Assembly: GCA_052103955.1 (NCBI GenBank)
Contig: JBQELO010000005.1
Coordinates: 1 to 64,000, forward strand
Reading direction: 5' to 3'
Source: Paenalcaligenes sp052103955
GTDB taxonomy: Bacteria; Pseudomonadota; Gammaproteobacteria; Burkholderiales; Burkholderiaceae_B
DNA length: 64,000 bases
Below, one piece after another: positions 1-8,968 of this stretch. The notes under the pieces were generated by a model. That model was not told the origin of the DNA and ran no database searches. It worked only from the letters and a program-made list of their open reading frames with translations. How positions within the stretch are numbered: the first letter of the stretch is position 1; every line of letters begins with the position of its first letter. The translations under genes and the position numbers were made by a program.

Positions 1-50
1 CCGGCCTGTCACGCCGGGGGTCGCGGGTTCGAGTCCCGTCCGCTCCGCCA
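1..50 (+). tRNA. tRNA-Asp (GUC), 3' part
   Basis: The window opens inside a tRNA. A 5-bp anticodon stem (CCGGC/GCCGG) closes a seven-base loop CTGTCAC with anticodon GTC at 8-10. A T-arm with the GGTTCGAGTCC core follows, and an encoded CCA ends at 50. The D-arm and 5' acceptor strand lie before the window. GUC decodes aspartate. Confidence 0.93.
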
Positions 51-60
51 AGAATACAAA

Positions 61-90
61 AAAAGCCTTTGAGAAATCAAAGGCTTTTTT
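61..90. terminator. Rho-independent terminator after tRNA-Asp, probably bidirectional
   Basis: A 12-bp stem (AAAAGCCTTTGA / TCAAAGGCTTTT) with a short GAAA-like loop ends in a T run. It begins 11 bases after the tRNA CCA. The A-run on the other side lets it also end leftward transcription from the LysE gene. Confidence 0.85.
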
Positions 91-129
91 GCTTTCTGCT
101 CCCTATCCCCACAAGTGCCTAACCCTCTA

Positions 130-738
130 TTACTTAGTTAGCGCCAACTGTACGGACAGCCCCAAAAAAGCTGCACCAAATAAACGGCGCATCCATAACT
201 GCACACGCACATTGGCAATAATATATCGCCTAACACTGACCGCGCAGGCCCCATACAGTACAAAAACCAGCAGTGACATAAGCATAAAGACGCTACTTAG
301 CCACAGCATTTGCGAGATAGGCAACACATCATCGCTACGTATAAATTGCGGTAAAAAAGCAAAAAAGAACACGGACAGTTTTGGGTTTAGCAGGTTGATT
401 AACACCGCCGACACAATGATCTCTTTATTGTTTGGCTTGGTTTGATCCGCCTCGAAACGTAACGGCCCACTTTCACGCAACATGGATAAGGCCATGTAGA
501 TCAAATACACCACCCCCATGTATTTGAGTAGCTGAAAAGCCATTGCACTGGCATGCAGCACCATCGCCAATCCGCTGATTGCCACTACCGCATGCGGAAC
601 AATCCCTAAGGTACAACCTATTGCCGCCACCACACTGGCGCGCAGCCCACCCGACAAACCCGCTGCAATGGTGTAGATCACCCCAATACCGGGTGACACA
701 ATAATCAGCAGTGAGGTCATCACAAATTCCATACTCAT
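130..738 (-). CDS. LysE/RhtB family amino-acid exporter
   Basis: A 202-residue inner-membrane protein of the usual LysE/RhtB length. The N-terminus (MEFVMTSLLIIVSPGIGVIY) carries the family's first helix with the conserved S/TPGP-like bend, here SPGIG. About six hydrophobic segments follow, one with NLLNPKLSVFFFAFLPQF, the typical NPK-xFF-FLPQF segment. Members export amino acids or similar small molecules; the substrate here cannot be read from sequence. The start at 738 is chosen because GGAG lies seven bases upstream; a GTG at 741 is the alternative. It sits 77 bp downstream of an AraC-type regulator on the same strand, a common pairing that suggests substrate-induced export. Confidence 0.9.
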   Translation of the reverse strand: MSMEFVMTSLLIIVSPGIGVIYTIAAGLSGGLRASVVAAIGCTLGIVPHAVVAISGLAMVLHASAMAFQLLKYMGVVYLIYMALSMLRESGPLRFEADQTKPNNKEIIVSAVLINLLNPKLSVFFFAFLPQFIRSDDVLPISQMLWLSSVFMLMSLLVFVLYGACAVSVRRYIIANVRVQLWMRRLFGAAFLGLSVQLALTK

Positions 739-815
739 CACTAGTCTCCAGCCACATAAAGGCTATCACTATGTCAGTACAGTCTCTGTCTATCTTGAAC
801 GAAATTGCAGCATGA

Positions 816-1622
816 TTACGAGCAGTGCCGTGCATACAGGCCTGGTGAAAAACCAAAGCTGCGCACAAAATGCCGTGTCATATGGCTTTGGTCTGCAAAG
901 CCACTGGCATATGACGCCTCGACCAATGCCCTTCCCTCGCCAATCAGCCGCTTCGCTATTTGTACCCGTTTTTGTACTGCATACGCATGCGGCGTCAGTC
1001 CAGTCAGACGTGAAAAAGCACGCACTAACTGGAAGCGACTTAACCCAGACTCTTTTGCTAATGCCGCCAACGAGATATCGCCTAGAGGATCATCGTCAAT
1101 CATCGTTTTAGCCAATCCTGCTGCGGAACCCAGCAATGGAGACGACGGTATAGTTCTATCCACCAACAACGGTAATAGCAACAATAGCTTCTCTTCGAAT
1201 GCTACATAATCGTCCGCATCCACGGCCGTCAACAAACTACCGTAGGCCTGACTAAAAACCTGCGCCGCACAACTACTGCGCAACACAGGATACGAAAACT
1301 CCTGCAATACAAAACCAGTGTCCACTGCTATATCAGCTAATTGATGGGCCATCACAACCGGATCAAAGAACAACATATGCCAGCGACGAATGTCATTGAT
1401 AGGCATGCCATCGTGCACCTCGGCAGGATTCACTGAAATAACATCGCCTGCTGTCGCTTCTACCTGCCCTCGGCCGCTTGCAGAACGCTGCGCTCCCCAC
1501 ACTACCAGCCCTACACCGTACTGCCCGTGTAAATGCTTAGAAAAGCTACGACCGCTCTCTGCCTCGATGATCTCCACACCAAGTTCAGCAATACGTTTCA
1601 CAGTAAATACGTGCCTAGTCAT
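816..1622 (-). CDS. AraC family transcriptional regulator
   Basis: A 268-residue regulator with an N-terminal cupin-like ligand domain (residues about 1-150; NPAEVHDGMP is the usual AraC-ligand segment). The C-terminal double helix-turn-helix spans residues about 170-265. ISLAALAKESGLSRFQLVRA is the first HTH, and GFADQSHMTRHFVRSFGFSP is the classic signature of the second. It is cytoplasmic. It lies directly upstream of the LysE-type exporter on the same strand and probably controls it; the ligand is unknown. It follows the LysR gene by 19 bp in the same direction, so read-through is possible. Confidence 0.92.
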   Translation of the reverse strand: MTRHVFTVKRIAELGVEIIEAESGRSFSKHLHGQYGVGLVVWGAQRSASGRGQVEATAGDVISVNPAEVHDGMPINDIRRWHMLFFDPVVMAHQLADIAVDTGFVLQEFSYPVLRSSCAAQVFSQAYGSLLTAVDADDYVAFEEKLLLLLPLLVDRTIPSSPLLGSAAGLAKTMIDDDPLGDISLAALAKESGLSRFQLVRAFSRLTGLTPHAYAVQKRVQIAKRLIGEGRALVEASYASGFADQSHMTRHFVRSFGFSPGLYARHCS

Positions 1623-1641
1623 GTGCGCCCATGCCCTCTGC

Positions 1642-2562
1642 TTACTCAGCTCGTACCCACGGCGCCTTGGCCAAACTGCTTGCTAAATAATCCATAAATG
1701 CTTGCACCCGCGCAGGACGTTTGCGACCAGGCGGTGTCACTAAAGAAAGCGACACAGACCCCGCTGACCAATCTTGCATCACATGACGCAGCGCGCCACT
1801 TTGCAAGTGATCCCACACCAAGAAATCGGGGAGCAACGCCAACCCCATACCCGCTAATAATGCAGGCTGCAAACCATCCGAGTTATTCGCACGTAACGAT
1901 ACGGGTGGCAAATGCTGTACAAACTCGCCTTTAATCGGGTGTTTGAAGCGCCAGCTCATGCCTGCTTTGGAATAGGTATAAAGCAAAGCTTTGTGATGCG
2001 CTAGCTCCATAGGGTGCTTGGGCTCACCATAAGCCTCCAAATATGCTGGTGCCCCCACCAACAAAATACGTATTTTGCAGATATTTCTAGCCAATAAGCT
2101 GGAGTCCACCAAGTTGGAAATACGTACAGCTAGGTCAAAGCCTTCAGCCACGAGATCTACATGCTCGTCGTTGAACTGTATGTCTAGTTCTACCTCGGGA
2201 TTAGCTTTTAAAAAGGCAGGCAACAAAGGCGCTAAGCTACCTAAGCCAAACGACATAGGAGCCGACACGCGTATCATGCCCCGCAAACTTTGGGATTGCT
2301 CGGTTATCTCGGCCTCTACCGCCTCGCCCTCTTCTAAGATACGGTTTGCCCGCTCTAGCGCCACATGACCACTTTCCGTCAGCGACATACTGCGTGAGGT
2401 GCGATGAAAAAGCATGGTTTTCATGCGCTGCTCTAATCGGGTAATCGCTTTGGAAACGGTAGCGGGTGATAGCGACAACTCTTCTGCTGCACGCGCAAAC
2501 GACCCCGTGGAAGCCACCGTAGCAAAAATAGCCCAAGCCTCTAGATCTGGTAGTTTTCTCAT
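1642..2562 (-). CDS. LysR family transcriptional regulator
   Basis: A 306-residue LysR regulator of normal family length. The N-terminal winged HTH (residues about 5-65) contains ASTGSFARAAEELSLSPATV and then SKAITRLEQRM. The rest is the periplasmic-binding-protein-like effector domain, resembling the CrgA/DsdC-like PBP2 group with the sequence GLALLPDFLVWDHL. It is transcribed away from the pirin and nitroreductase genes across a 155-bp gap. That layout commonly marks a LysR protein that activates the divergent genes in response to quinone or electrophile stress. The regulatory link is inferred. No strong Shine-Dalgarno precedes the ATG. Confidence 0.92.
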   Translation of the reverse strand: MRKLPDLEAWAIFATVASTGSFARAAEELSLSPATVSKAITRLEQRMKTMLFHRTSRSMSLTESGHVALERANRILEEGEAVEAEITEQSQSLRGMIRVSAPMSFGLGSLAPLLPAFLKANPEVELDIQFNDEHVDLVAEGFDLAVRISNLVDSSLLARNICKIRILLVGAPAYLEAYGEPKHPMELAHHKALLYTYSKAGMSWRFKHPIKGEFVQHLPPVSLRANNSDGLQPALLAGMGLALLPDFLVWDHLQSGALRHVMQDWSAGSVSLSLVTPPGRKRPARVQAFMDYLASSLAKAPWVRAE

Positions 2563-2601
2563 TTATTTCACAGCAAAAATTTCACGGATAAAGGCCATTT
2601 C

Positions 2602-2615
2602 TGTGAGTGATCACA
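2602..2615. promoter_or_regulatory. TGTGA-N4-TCACA dyad in the LysR/pirin divergent promoter
   Basis: TGTGA and TCACA arms are separated by GTGA, giving a 5-4-5 dyad. The arms match Crp/Fnr-family half-sites, but the spacing is FNR-like rather than the six bases of CRP. The binding protein is not determined. Confidence 0.35.
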
Positions 2616-2637
2616 TCAAAAATGGAAAGGATGCTAT

Positions 2638-2650
2638 TCCCAATTTTGGA
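2638..2650. promoter_or_regulatory. Candidate LysR box (T-N11-A)
   Basis: TCCCAATTTTGGA fits T-N11-A and has an internal CCAA/TTGG dyad, the usual recognition form of LysR proteins. It lies between the divergent LysR and pirin genes, 76 bp from the LysR start and 68 bp from the pirin start. Confidence 0.4.
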
Positions 2651-2717
2651 TTCTCAGCCCCATGCTCAGCTCGTACACTAGACACATGATAAAGATTGTT
2701 CTGACTAGGAGCAGCCC

Positions 2718-3431
2718 ATGATTGAGCATCGTCCCTTTACCAGTTTAGGTGGCGCCAACCACGGTTGGCTAGACGCCAAACATCATTTTTCCTTTGCTGA
2801 ATACTACGACCCAAAACGTATGCATTGGGGCGCCTTGCGTGTTTGGAACGATGATACCATCGAATCCGGCACCGGCTTTCCACCCCACCCTCACGCTGAC
2901 ATGGAGATTATTACCTATGTACGTGAAGGGGCCATCACGCACCAAGACAACTTGGGCAATCAAGGTCGCACCGAAGCAGGTGATGTGCAAGTGATGAGTG
3001 CAGGCACAGGTATTGTGCACTCCGAGTACAACCTAGAACCAACCACTACCCGCATCTTTCAGATTTGGATTATGCCCAACCAACGAGGTATTGCACCATC
3101 GTGGGGCTCTAGACCTTTTCCTAAAGATGACAGAGCTAACCGCTTCGTTGTATTAGCAAGTGGACTTCCAGAAGATACGGACGCGCTACCCATTCGCTCA
3201 GATGCCCGCGTAGTAGGTGCAACGCTTAAAGCCGGTGAAAGCATTGATTATGACTTTGCATCACCAGAACGTTATGGCTATTTGGTACTGGCCAGCGGCC
3301 AAGCAAAAGTGAATGACAAGCTGGTATTGAATGCCCGCGATGGCGCCGCCATTCACCAAGAAACTACCCTACGTATCACGGCTATAGAAGACACAGAGCT
3401 CGTAGTGGTAGATGCCCCTGCCGTAAATTAA
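2718..3431 (+). CDS. Pirin family protein (YhaK/YhhW-like)
   Basis: A 237-residue bicupin of the bacterial pirin family. The first cupin carries the metal-binding set seen in pirins: HPHADMEIITYV (two His and Glu) followed by GTGIVHSEYN (third His). Some members act as quercetin 2,3-dioxygenases or redox-sensing proteins, and the physiological substrate is usually unknown. AGGAG lies well placed before the ATG. It heads a pair with the nitroreductase gene 52 bp downstream and is divergent from a LysR gene. The context suggests a role in handling aromatic or electrophilic compounds. Confidence 0.93.
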   Translation: MIEHRPFTSLGGANHGWLDAKHHFSFAEYYDPKRMHWGALRVWNDDTIESGTGFPPHPHADMEIITYVREGAITHQDNLGNQGRTEAGDVQVMSAGTGIVHSEYNLEPTTTRIFQIWIMPNQRGIAPSWGSRPFPKDDRANRFVVLASGLPEDTDALPIRSDARVVGATLKAGESIDYDFASPERYGYLVLASGQAKVNDKLVLNARDGAAIHQETTLRITAIEDTELVVVDAPAVN

Positions 3432-3483
3432 AACGTTATTATTACCCGCTATTTTGACCCAACATAAAAACAGGAATTTTCAA

Positions 3484-4083
3484 ATGAGTAACAGCTACCT
3501 TGCCGCACTAAAAAATCGTCGTACACAATACGCTTTGGGCAAAACACTACCTCTGTCACAAGCAGAAGTTACCACGCTGATTCAAGACGCTATCCGCTTG
3601 TCTCCCTCCTCTTTCAACTCACAAAGCTCACGCGCCGTGATCTTGTTTGGTAAAGAAAGTGAGAAATTCTGGGATATCGTCAAAGCTGAATTGCGTCGTA
3701 TCGTTCCTGCGGAAGCCTTTGCGCCTACCGAAGCTAAAATCAACAGCTTCGCCGCTGGTGCAGGTACTGTACTGTTCTACGAAGACCAAGACACCGTACG
3801 TGGCTTACAAGAAAAGTTTGCCGCTTACGCCGAAAACTTCCCTATCTGGTCCGAGCAAGCGAGCGGTATGGCTCAATTGGCTGTATGGACTGCCTTAGCT
3901 GACGCTGATATCGGTGCTAGCCTGCAGCACTACAACCCACTGCCTGACGATGCCGCCGCTAAAGAGTGGAACTTGCCTGCGTCGTGGAAACTGCGTGCGC
4001 AAATGCCATTTGGTTCGCACGAACAAGAAATCGGCGACAAATCCTTTATGGATGACGCAGAACGCTTCCAAGTATTTGCGTAA
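3484..4083 (+). CDS. Nitroreductase family protein (Frm2/Hbn1-like)
   Basis: A 199-residue FMN-dependent nitroreductase-fold protein of the short subgroup related to yeast Frm2/Hbn1. The N-terminus has the family's RRTQYALGK segment; SPSSFNSQSSRAVIL is the FMN-phosphate-binding SS-x-N-x-Q-S-x-R motif. The expected activity is NAD(P)H-dependent reduction of nitro or quinone compounds; the substrate is not known. The start at 3484 is preferred because AGGA lies just upstream; an in-frame ATG at 3454 lacks a ribosome site. It is probably cotranscribed with the pirin gene. Confidence 0.9.
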   Translation: MSNSYLAALKNRRTQYALGKTLPLSQAEVTTLIQDAIRLSPSSFNSQSSRAVILFGKESEKFWDIVKAELRRIVPAEAFAPTEAKINSFAAGAGTVLFYEDQDTVRGLQEKFAAYAENFPIWSEQASGMAQLAVWTALADADIGASLQHYNPLPDDAAAKEWNLPASWKLRAQMPFGSHEQEIGDKSFMDDAERFQVFA

Positions 4084-4117
4084 TTTCAATCGCTATTGAA
4101 TGTTCGCTGTTCAGCCT

Positions 4118-4150
4118 CTACAGCCCTTCATTTGAAGGGCTGTAGTCGTT
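4118..4150. terminator. Probable terminator between convergent nitroreductase and hydrolase genes
   Basis: A 13-bp perfect stem (CTACAGCCCTTCA / TGAAGGGCTGTAG) with a two-base loop lies 35 bp after the nitroreductase stop. The sequence CGTTTT follows it. The T tract is short, so its strength is uncertain. Confidence 0.65.
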
Positions 4151-5440
4151 TTAGCATTGAGGTTTTGCACTAACCGTACGTAAAAATTGCAATACAGCCC
4201 TCCACGACTCACGCCCAGCTTGAGCATCGGCGTAGGGTTGCCCTCCCGTCGTACACAGCAATCTAGATACCGGATGCAAATACGTAGCTTGCGAGGTAGG
4301 CACATAAGGGAAGCGTATAGCATGCCCTGCATGCGGGGTATTCACCCACTGCACTACTGAAGAGGTAGGCCTGGATGCCAAACGATCCACCACCATCTTA
4401 CAAAAGCGACTAGCAGGCCACACACCATCGTCTGTACCCGATAACAGCAACACCGGCCCTTTTATGCGTTCTACAGGAATACGTGCCGCATCCATAGCTG
4501 CTATATCTTGCAGCGCAGTTTGTATGGCGAGTTCATGCCTATGCGGCTCACTGCTATCAAACGCTTCCCATGATGCATGCCTATTGTTCTGCCATAAGTG
4601 GCACAACGGTTCGCCATCAACCAACCATGTAGGTGCTTCTCTACCCATATCAGGATCTGCTGCGTTTTGTGAACTATGCACAAAAGCACTGGGGGCAAAT
4701 GCCACGACTGCAGATACATCATCCGGGTACGTAGCCGCCAGCAACAGGGCCAACTCAGCCCCTCTAGAAGACCCACTAATGGCCACAAAATTATTGGTAG
4801 GCCGCACACGCTGGCGCAACCACGCCATCGCTCGCGTAAAGTACTCAAGGTCGGTGTACGAGATGTAATCTGACCGCCCAGGTACCCTAAAATACCCTAG
4901 CGCCAACGCCGCATACCCATGCGAGGCATATAACGCAGCCTGATGCTCTTGCAGCCCACCCTCTGAACCACCCAGTACCATCACAGCAGGTTTAGGCGCA
5001 GGGTCATCTGGCAAGAACAACACGCCATACACACCCTCTTCTTCTACTTCTATACGCGTCACATCCACCGCTATACGCTGCACCAACGTAGCGCTGACAT
5101 TATTCACACCGCTGCGCACACCAATAGTCGTGACTAGCGGATCAAACACAGACTGATTAAAAACCTCACGCGCGGACTCTACCTGCGGCAATTGCGACCA
5201 AATCAGCCCCATAGCATCAGCCATATCATAGGTGCTAGCCTCGGCATCAGGCACTTGCTTGGCAAGCTCTACCATCCCCCTGTCGTCAGCCATGAACTCA
5301 GCATAACTGGTCCAGCGCACCCCCCGCCTAACCGTGGACGCACTAATCGCTACTTTTTCGCCAGGTACCGCGCCACGCAACGAGATCTGCCGTGGTACAT
5401 CGATGCCAGCATCCTCAGGTGTCACTACTAGATTGAGCAT
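4151..5440 (-). CDS. Acyl-CoA thioester hydrolase / BAAT C-terminal domain protein
   Basis: A 429-residue protein with the two-domain layout of the acyl-CoA thioesterase/bile-acid-CoA:amino-acid N-acyltransferase family. An N-terminal beta-sandwich domain spans residues about 10-125, followed by an alpha/beta hydrolase domain. GSSRG places the nucleophile at Ser225, SGTDDGVWPAS carries the probable acid, and HAGHAIRFP carries the catalytic His. A Ser nucleophile favours thioester hydrolysis over aminoacyl transfer. The natural acyl-CoA substrate is unknown. No signal peptide is visible, so it is probably cytoplasmic. It stands alone between converging and diverging neighbours. Confidence 0.88.
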   Translation of the reverse strand: MLNLVVTPEDAGIDVPRQISLRGAVPGEKVAISASTVRRGVRWTSYAEFMADDRGMVELAKQVPDAEASTYDMADAMGLIWSQLPQVESAREVFNQSVFDPLVTTIGVRSGVNNVSATLVQRIAVDVTRIEVEEEGVYGVLFLPDDPAPKPAVMVLGGSEGGLQEHQAALYASHGYAALALGYFRVPGRSDYISYTDLEYFTRAMAWLRQRVRPTNNFVAISGSSRGAELALLLAATYPDDVSAVVAFAPSAFVHSSQNAADPDMGREAPTWLVDGEPLCHLWQNNRHASWEAFDSSEPHRHELAIQTALQDIAAMDAARIPVERIKGPVLLLSGTDDGVWPASRFCKMVVDRLASRPTSSVVQWVNTPHAGHAIRFPYVPTSQATYLHPVSRLLCTTGGQPYADAQAGRESWRAVLQFLRTVSAKPQC

Positions 5441-5740
5441 GCCATTCCCCCGTAATGATGAAGTACCTCTAACCCCTGATGTTTATCCTATCAAACCCAC
5501 CCTAGCTCGTAGCCATTTTGCCCTTTACTTACACCTCTACGTGCGTATGTAGTATTTATTTACACCCCTATATGTAACTAAAGATAACAGCATTAGCGCG
5601 AAGTAATGTCAAAAAAATGGGTATTTATGGCCATTTTCATGGTTTACGCATTATTTTCGACCGTAATTTATGAGTGGCCGTAGCTTTTATTTGCTACCCA
5701 CTTACCTATAGTGAGGTCTACTTTTTCAAGGAGATTGAGC
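5441..5740. other. Divergent intergenic region between the BAAT-like hydrolase and bioB
   Basis: About 300 AT-rich bases. No convincing RNA, repeat or second gene is seen. AAGGAG at 5728-5733 is the bioB ribosome site. A GTG at 5711 could extend bioB but has no such site. No clear BirA or BioR operator was recognised. Confidence 0.6.
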
Positions 5741-6760
5741 ATGACCTCCCTTCACACTGCCCCGTGGTCAGTAAAAGCTGTCTTAGCCCTATACGAACAA
5801 CCTTTCATGGACTTGCTGTGGCAAGCCCAAACTGTGCATCGCGAACATCACGATGCCAATCGTATCCAGCTCTCTAGCTTACTTTCCATTAAAACTGGAG
5901 GCTGTCCCGAAGACTGCTCGTATTGCTCCCAGTCGTCGCGCTATAACACTGGCATCAAGGCTGAAAAGCTGCTGGAGAAAGAAGCCGTTATCGAAGCCGC
6001 ACTGAATGCCAAAGCCAATGGCGCCACCCGCTTTTGTATGGGTGCAGCGTGGCGCTCACCCAGTGAGGCACAACTGGATAAGGTCATTGAGCTCATTCAA
6101 GCCGTGAAATCGCTAGGCATGGAAAGCTGTGTGACCTTGGGTATGCTAAAACCTGGCCAAGCTGAACGACTAAAAGAAGGTGGTTTGGACTACTACAACC
6201 ACAACCTCGATACGTCTGAAGACTACTACAGCAAAATCATCACGACGCGCAGCTACCAAGACAGGCTAGACACCCTAGACCGTGTACAGGCTGCTGGCTT
6301 AAACACCTGTAGTGGTGGCATTGTGGGGTTGGGCGAAGACCGCGAACAGCGTGCCGCCTTTATTACCCAACTAGCTAACCGACGCCCTTACCCTGAATCT
6401 GTCCCCATCAACCAGTTGGCCCCTATTCCCGGCACGCCTATGGCTGATAATGCTGCCTTAGATGACCTAGAGTTTGTGCGCACCATTGCCATTGCCCGCA
6501 TCACCATGCCCACCGCTGCCGTACGGTTGTCTGCGGGCCGTTCAAGCATGAGCGATACCATGCAAACCTTATGCTTTATGGCCGGTGCTAACTCGATTTT
6601 CTATGGTGACCAATTACTGACCACTGAAAACCCACAATTCATGGCAGACAAACAATTGCTGCAATCCTTAGGCTTAAACAGCCATTGCTACACTCAACCC
6701 CATGACACACACGCTGCCCTGCCTGCTACAGGCCCCCACGCGGTGTTAGAAGCCTTGTAA
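5741..6760 (+). CDS. bioB: Biotin synthase
   Basis: A 339-residue radical SAM enzyme that inserts sulfur into dethiobiotin in the last step of biotin synthesis. The radical cluster motif GGCPEDCSYCSQSS gives Cys55, Cys59 and Cys62. YYNHNLDTS and CSGGIVGLGE are conserved BioB segments, and RLSAGRSSMSD holds the Arg that binds the [2Fe-2S] cluster. Length is normal for the family. The ATG at 5741 follows AAGGAG by seven bases and fits the family start. No other bio genes adjoin it. A DMT transporter gene follows after 12 bp and is probably cotranscribed. Confidence 0.98.
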   Translation: MTSLHTAPWSVKAVLALYEQPFMDLLWQAQTVHREHHDANRIQLSSLLSIKTGGCPEDCSYCSQSSRYNTGIKAEKLLEKEAVIEAALNAKANGATRFCMGAAWRSPSEAQLDKVIELIQAVKSLGMESCVTLGMLKPGQAERLKEGGLDYYNHNLDTSEDYYSKIITTRSYQDRLDTLDRVQAAGLNTCSGGIVGLGEDREQRAAFITQLANRRPYPESVPINQLAPIPGTPMADNAALDDLEFVRTIAIARITMPTAAVRLSAGRSSMSDTMQTLCFMAGANSIFYGDQLLTTENPQFMADKQLLQSLGLNSHCYTQPHDTHAALPATGPHAVLEAL

Positions 6761-6772
6761 CCCCATACCACC

Positions 6773-7636
6773 ATGCACCTACTTCTTTTTAGTATTGCCT
6801 GCAGCGTAGGCGTTTCCATTTTCCTGAAACTGGCACGCCGATATCAGTTGGATGTGGGTCAGGCTGTTGCCATCAACTACCTGACCGCTATTACCCTATG
6901 CGTGCTGCTGTTACGCCCAGACCCCATGAGCGTACTTTCCGGCAATACCCCGTTCTGGGTGCTGGGAAGTTTGGGGCTACTGCTCCCTAGTGTGTTTGTC
7001 ATCATGAGCAAAGCGGTAGAGCAAGCTGGTATTGTGCGTAGCGATGCTGCACAACGTCTCTCGTTGCTAATACCGCTACTGGCTGCTGTGTTTATTTTTG
7101 GCGAATCGGTTACTGGCTACAAAGGTTACGGCATAGCCTTAGCCTTAGTGGCTTTACTGTGCTTGTTGTCACGCCCTAAAGCCGCAGCCGCGCCTTCTGC
7201 TTTTACTCAGTCCACTAACCAACACGCTACAACCTGGTTGCTAGTTGTGTGGTTAGGTTTTGGGGTCATCGATATTCTGTTTAAGCAGTTATCTAAAGCA
7301 GGCGCTCAATTTGCGGGCAGTTTGGTGGTGAGCTTTGCTATTGCTGGCGTGGTGATGCTAGCGTGGTTACTGCTACAACGCACTCGTTGGTCACGTCGTA
7401 GTTTGCTCTCTGGAATCGTGTTGGGCGCCTTGAACTTCAGCAACATCTACTTCTATATACGTGCCCATCAGCATTACGCCGAGAACCCCACCTTAGTGTT
7501 TTCAGCCATGAACATTGGCGTCATTAGCGTAGGCACGATCATTGGGGCGGGGCTCTTTAAAGAAAAGCTATCTTGGCTAAATATCGCCGGAATTATCTTG
7601 GCGATTGGGGCGATTCTGCTACTGTTTCCCCGCTAG
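6773..7636 (+). CDS. DMT superfamily (EamA-type) transporter
   Basis: A 287-residue integral membrane protein with about ten hydrophobic segments in two repeats, the usual EamA layout. The second half has FSAMNIGVISVGTIIGAGLF followed by a KEKL-type loop near the C-terminus, and the first half has FGESVTGYKGYGIAL, each resembling the conserved EamA helix pair. The substrate is unknown. It starts 12 bp after bioB without a clear ribosome site, so translational coupling to bioB is likely. Its last 44 bp overlap the convergent MFS gene. Confidence 0.86.
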   Translation: MHLLLFSIACSVGVSIFLKLARRYQLDVGQAVAINYLTAITLCVLLLRPDPMSVLSGNTPFWVLGSLGLLLPSVFVIMSKAVEQAGIVRSDAAQRLSLLIPLLAAVFIFGESVTGYKGYGIALALVALLCLLSRPKAAAAPSAFTQSTNQHATTWLLVVWLGFGVIDILFKQLSKAGAQFAGSLVVSFAIAGVVMLAWLLLQRTRWSRRSLLSGIVLGALNFSNIYFYIRAHQHYAENPTLVFSAMNIGVISVGTIIGAGLFKEKLSWLNIAGIILAIGAILLLFPR

Positions 7637-8963
7637 GTGATTCCGTGGGCTCCGGCGGCGTAAATTCGTCTAATTCGGGGCCCTCTTCCTCGATAACAGG
7701 ATCGTGGGAAATATCACTGCTCATGTCCACCCGTGGGTCTAACACACCAGCCACGCTTGTGCCTTGTAGTTCAGGCATGGGCACAAACTCGGTAGGTGCA
7801 TCGGGGCTTAAATGCTCGCCCGTCACTTTCTGCTGACGTACCACTAGCACCAGCGTCGCGCTACACGCCGCCACAAAGACATAAAACAGTGCACTGCTAA
7901 CCGTATTCATCAGCACCCCCACCGTTAAGGGGCCAATACAGGCGCCTAGGCCATACATAATATACAAAATGGCACTTAGGCCCACCCGACGCTCGGGGTC
8001 TACGTTATCGTTCGCCAGCGCCGTACCCAAGGGGTATAACGTGAACTGCAAAGTACCTATAGCAGCCCCCAACCCCAACAATACCTGAAATGGAATATCT
8101 AACCAGCCCCACAGAGGAATCGCTAGTACGGTCAAACTAATTGCGTTAATACGTATGAGTGCGACGCGATTAAAGCGGTCAGCCAACCACCCCACAGGCC
8201 ACTGCGCTACCACCCCTGCCGCCACAGATACCGCCACAAACAAGGCAGCCTCGTCATTGCCCAAGCCTACGCGCACACCATACACCGGTGCCAAACCATA
8301 AAATGAACCGGTAATCATGCCCGAGACAAAGAGCACTACCATCGACATGGGAACGCGCTCAAGATAATAGCGTGCATTAATGGGGGCTGGTACTTGCAAC
8401 GCTGGGCTCATTCGTCGGGTCAATGCTATAGGCACCAAGCTGAACACCGAACATATCGCCACAAACACCAGCGGTTTGTAATCCAGTTCTGGGAAAAAGG
8501 TAAGCACCACCTGGCCCAACACCGTCCCTAAACTGGACATCAACATATAAAACGCAAACACCACGCCGCGTTTTTCGTTATCGGTTTGTTCGTTTAACCA
8601 ACTTTCAATACCCATGTACTGGGTAACCATGGCGGCACCCGCTAGGAACCGCAGCCCTAGCCAGACCCACATGTTATCTACCAGTATCTGCGCCAGAATA
8701 CAGACGGTAAGCATCGCCGCACTGGCCGCATAAGCACGTATGTGCCCCACGCCAATAATCAATCGGTGACCAGCCCTCGCGCCCACCACCAAACCGAAGT
8801 AATACGCTGCAATCAATCCACCAATCCATACCTCGGATACGGATTGCTCTGACAATCGCAAACCAATAAAGGTATTAAACAAGCCAGAGCCTGTTAACAA
8901 TACCAACGTTGCCAGATACAAGGAGAAAAATGCGCCTATAGAGCCTGCCATGCCACGGTCCAT
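7593..8963 (-). CDS. MFS transporter, YcaD-like
   Basis: A 456-residue major facilitator protein with 12 predicted helices and a long hydrophilic, acidic, Pro-rich C-terminal tail (last 60 residues). AAMVTQYMGIESWLNEQTDN followed by KRG is characteristic of the YcaD group, whose substrates are not established. The 3' end overlaps the convergent DMT gene by 44 bp. The chosen ATG has no Shine-Dalgarno and lies only six bases from the terminator of the upstream peroxiredoxin gene. ATG 8951 is a possible alternative. Leaderless or weak translation is possible. Confidence 0.87.
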   Translation of the reverse strand: MDRGMAGSIGAFFSLYLATLVLLTGSGLFNTFIGLRLSEQSVSEVWIGGLIAAYYFGLVVGARAGHRLIIGVGHIRAYAASAAMLTVCILAQILVDNMWVWLGLRFLAGAAMVTQYMGIESWLNEQTDNEKRGVVFAFYMLMSSLGTVLGQVVLTFFPELDYKPLVFVAICSVFSLVPIALTRRMSPALQVPAPINARYYLERVPMSMVVLFVSGMITGSFYGLAPVYGVRVGLGNDEAALFVAVSVAAGVVAQWPVGWLADRFNRVALIRINAISLTVLAIPLWGWLDIPFQVLLGLGAAIGTLQFTLYPLGTALANDNVDPERRVGLSAILYIMYGLGACIGPLTVGVLMNTVSSALFYVFVAACSATLVLVVRQQKVTGEHLSPDAPTEFVPMPELQGTSVAGVLDPRVDMSSDISHDPVIEEEGPELDEFTPPEPTESPSGETVAESPQSPR

Positions 8964-8968
8964 TTTCT

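Noticed and set aside
5441..5740. A biotin-regulator operator before bioB
   Set aside because: No sequence convincingly matching BirA or BioR sites could be seen.
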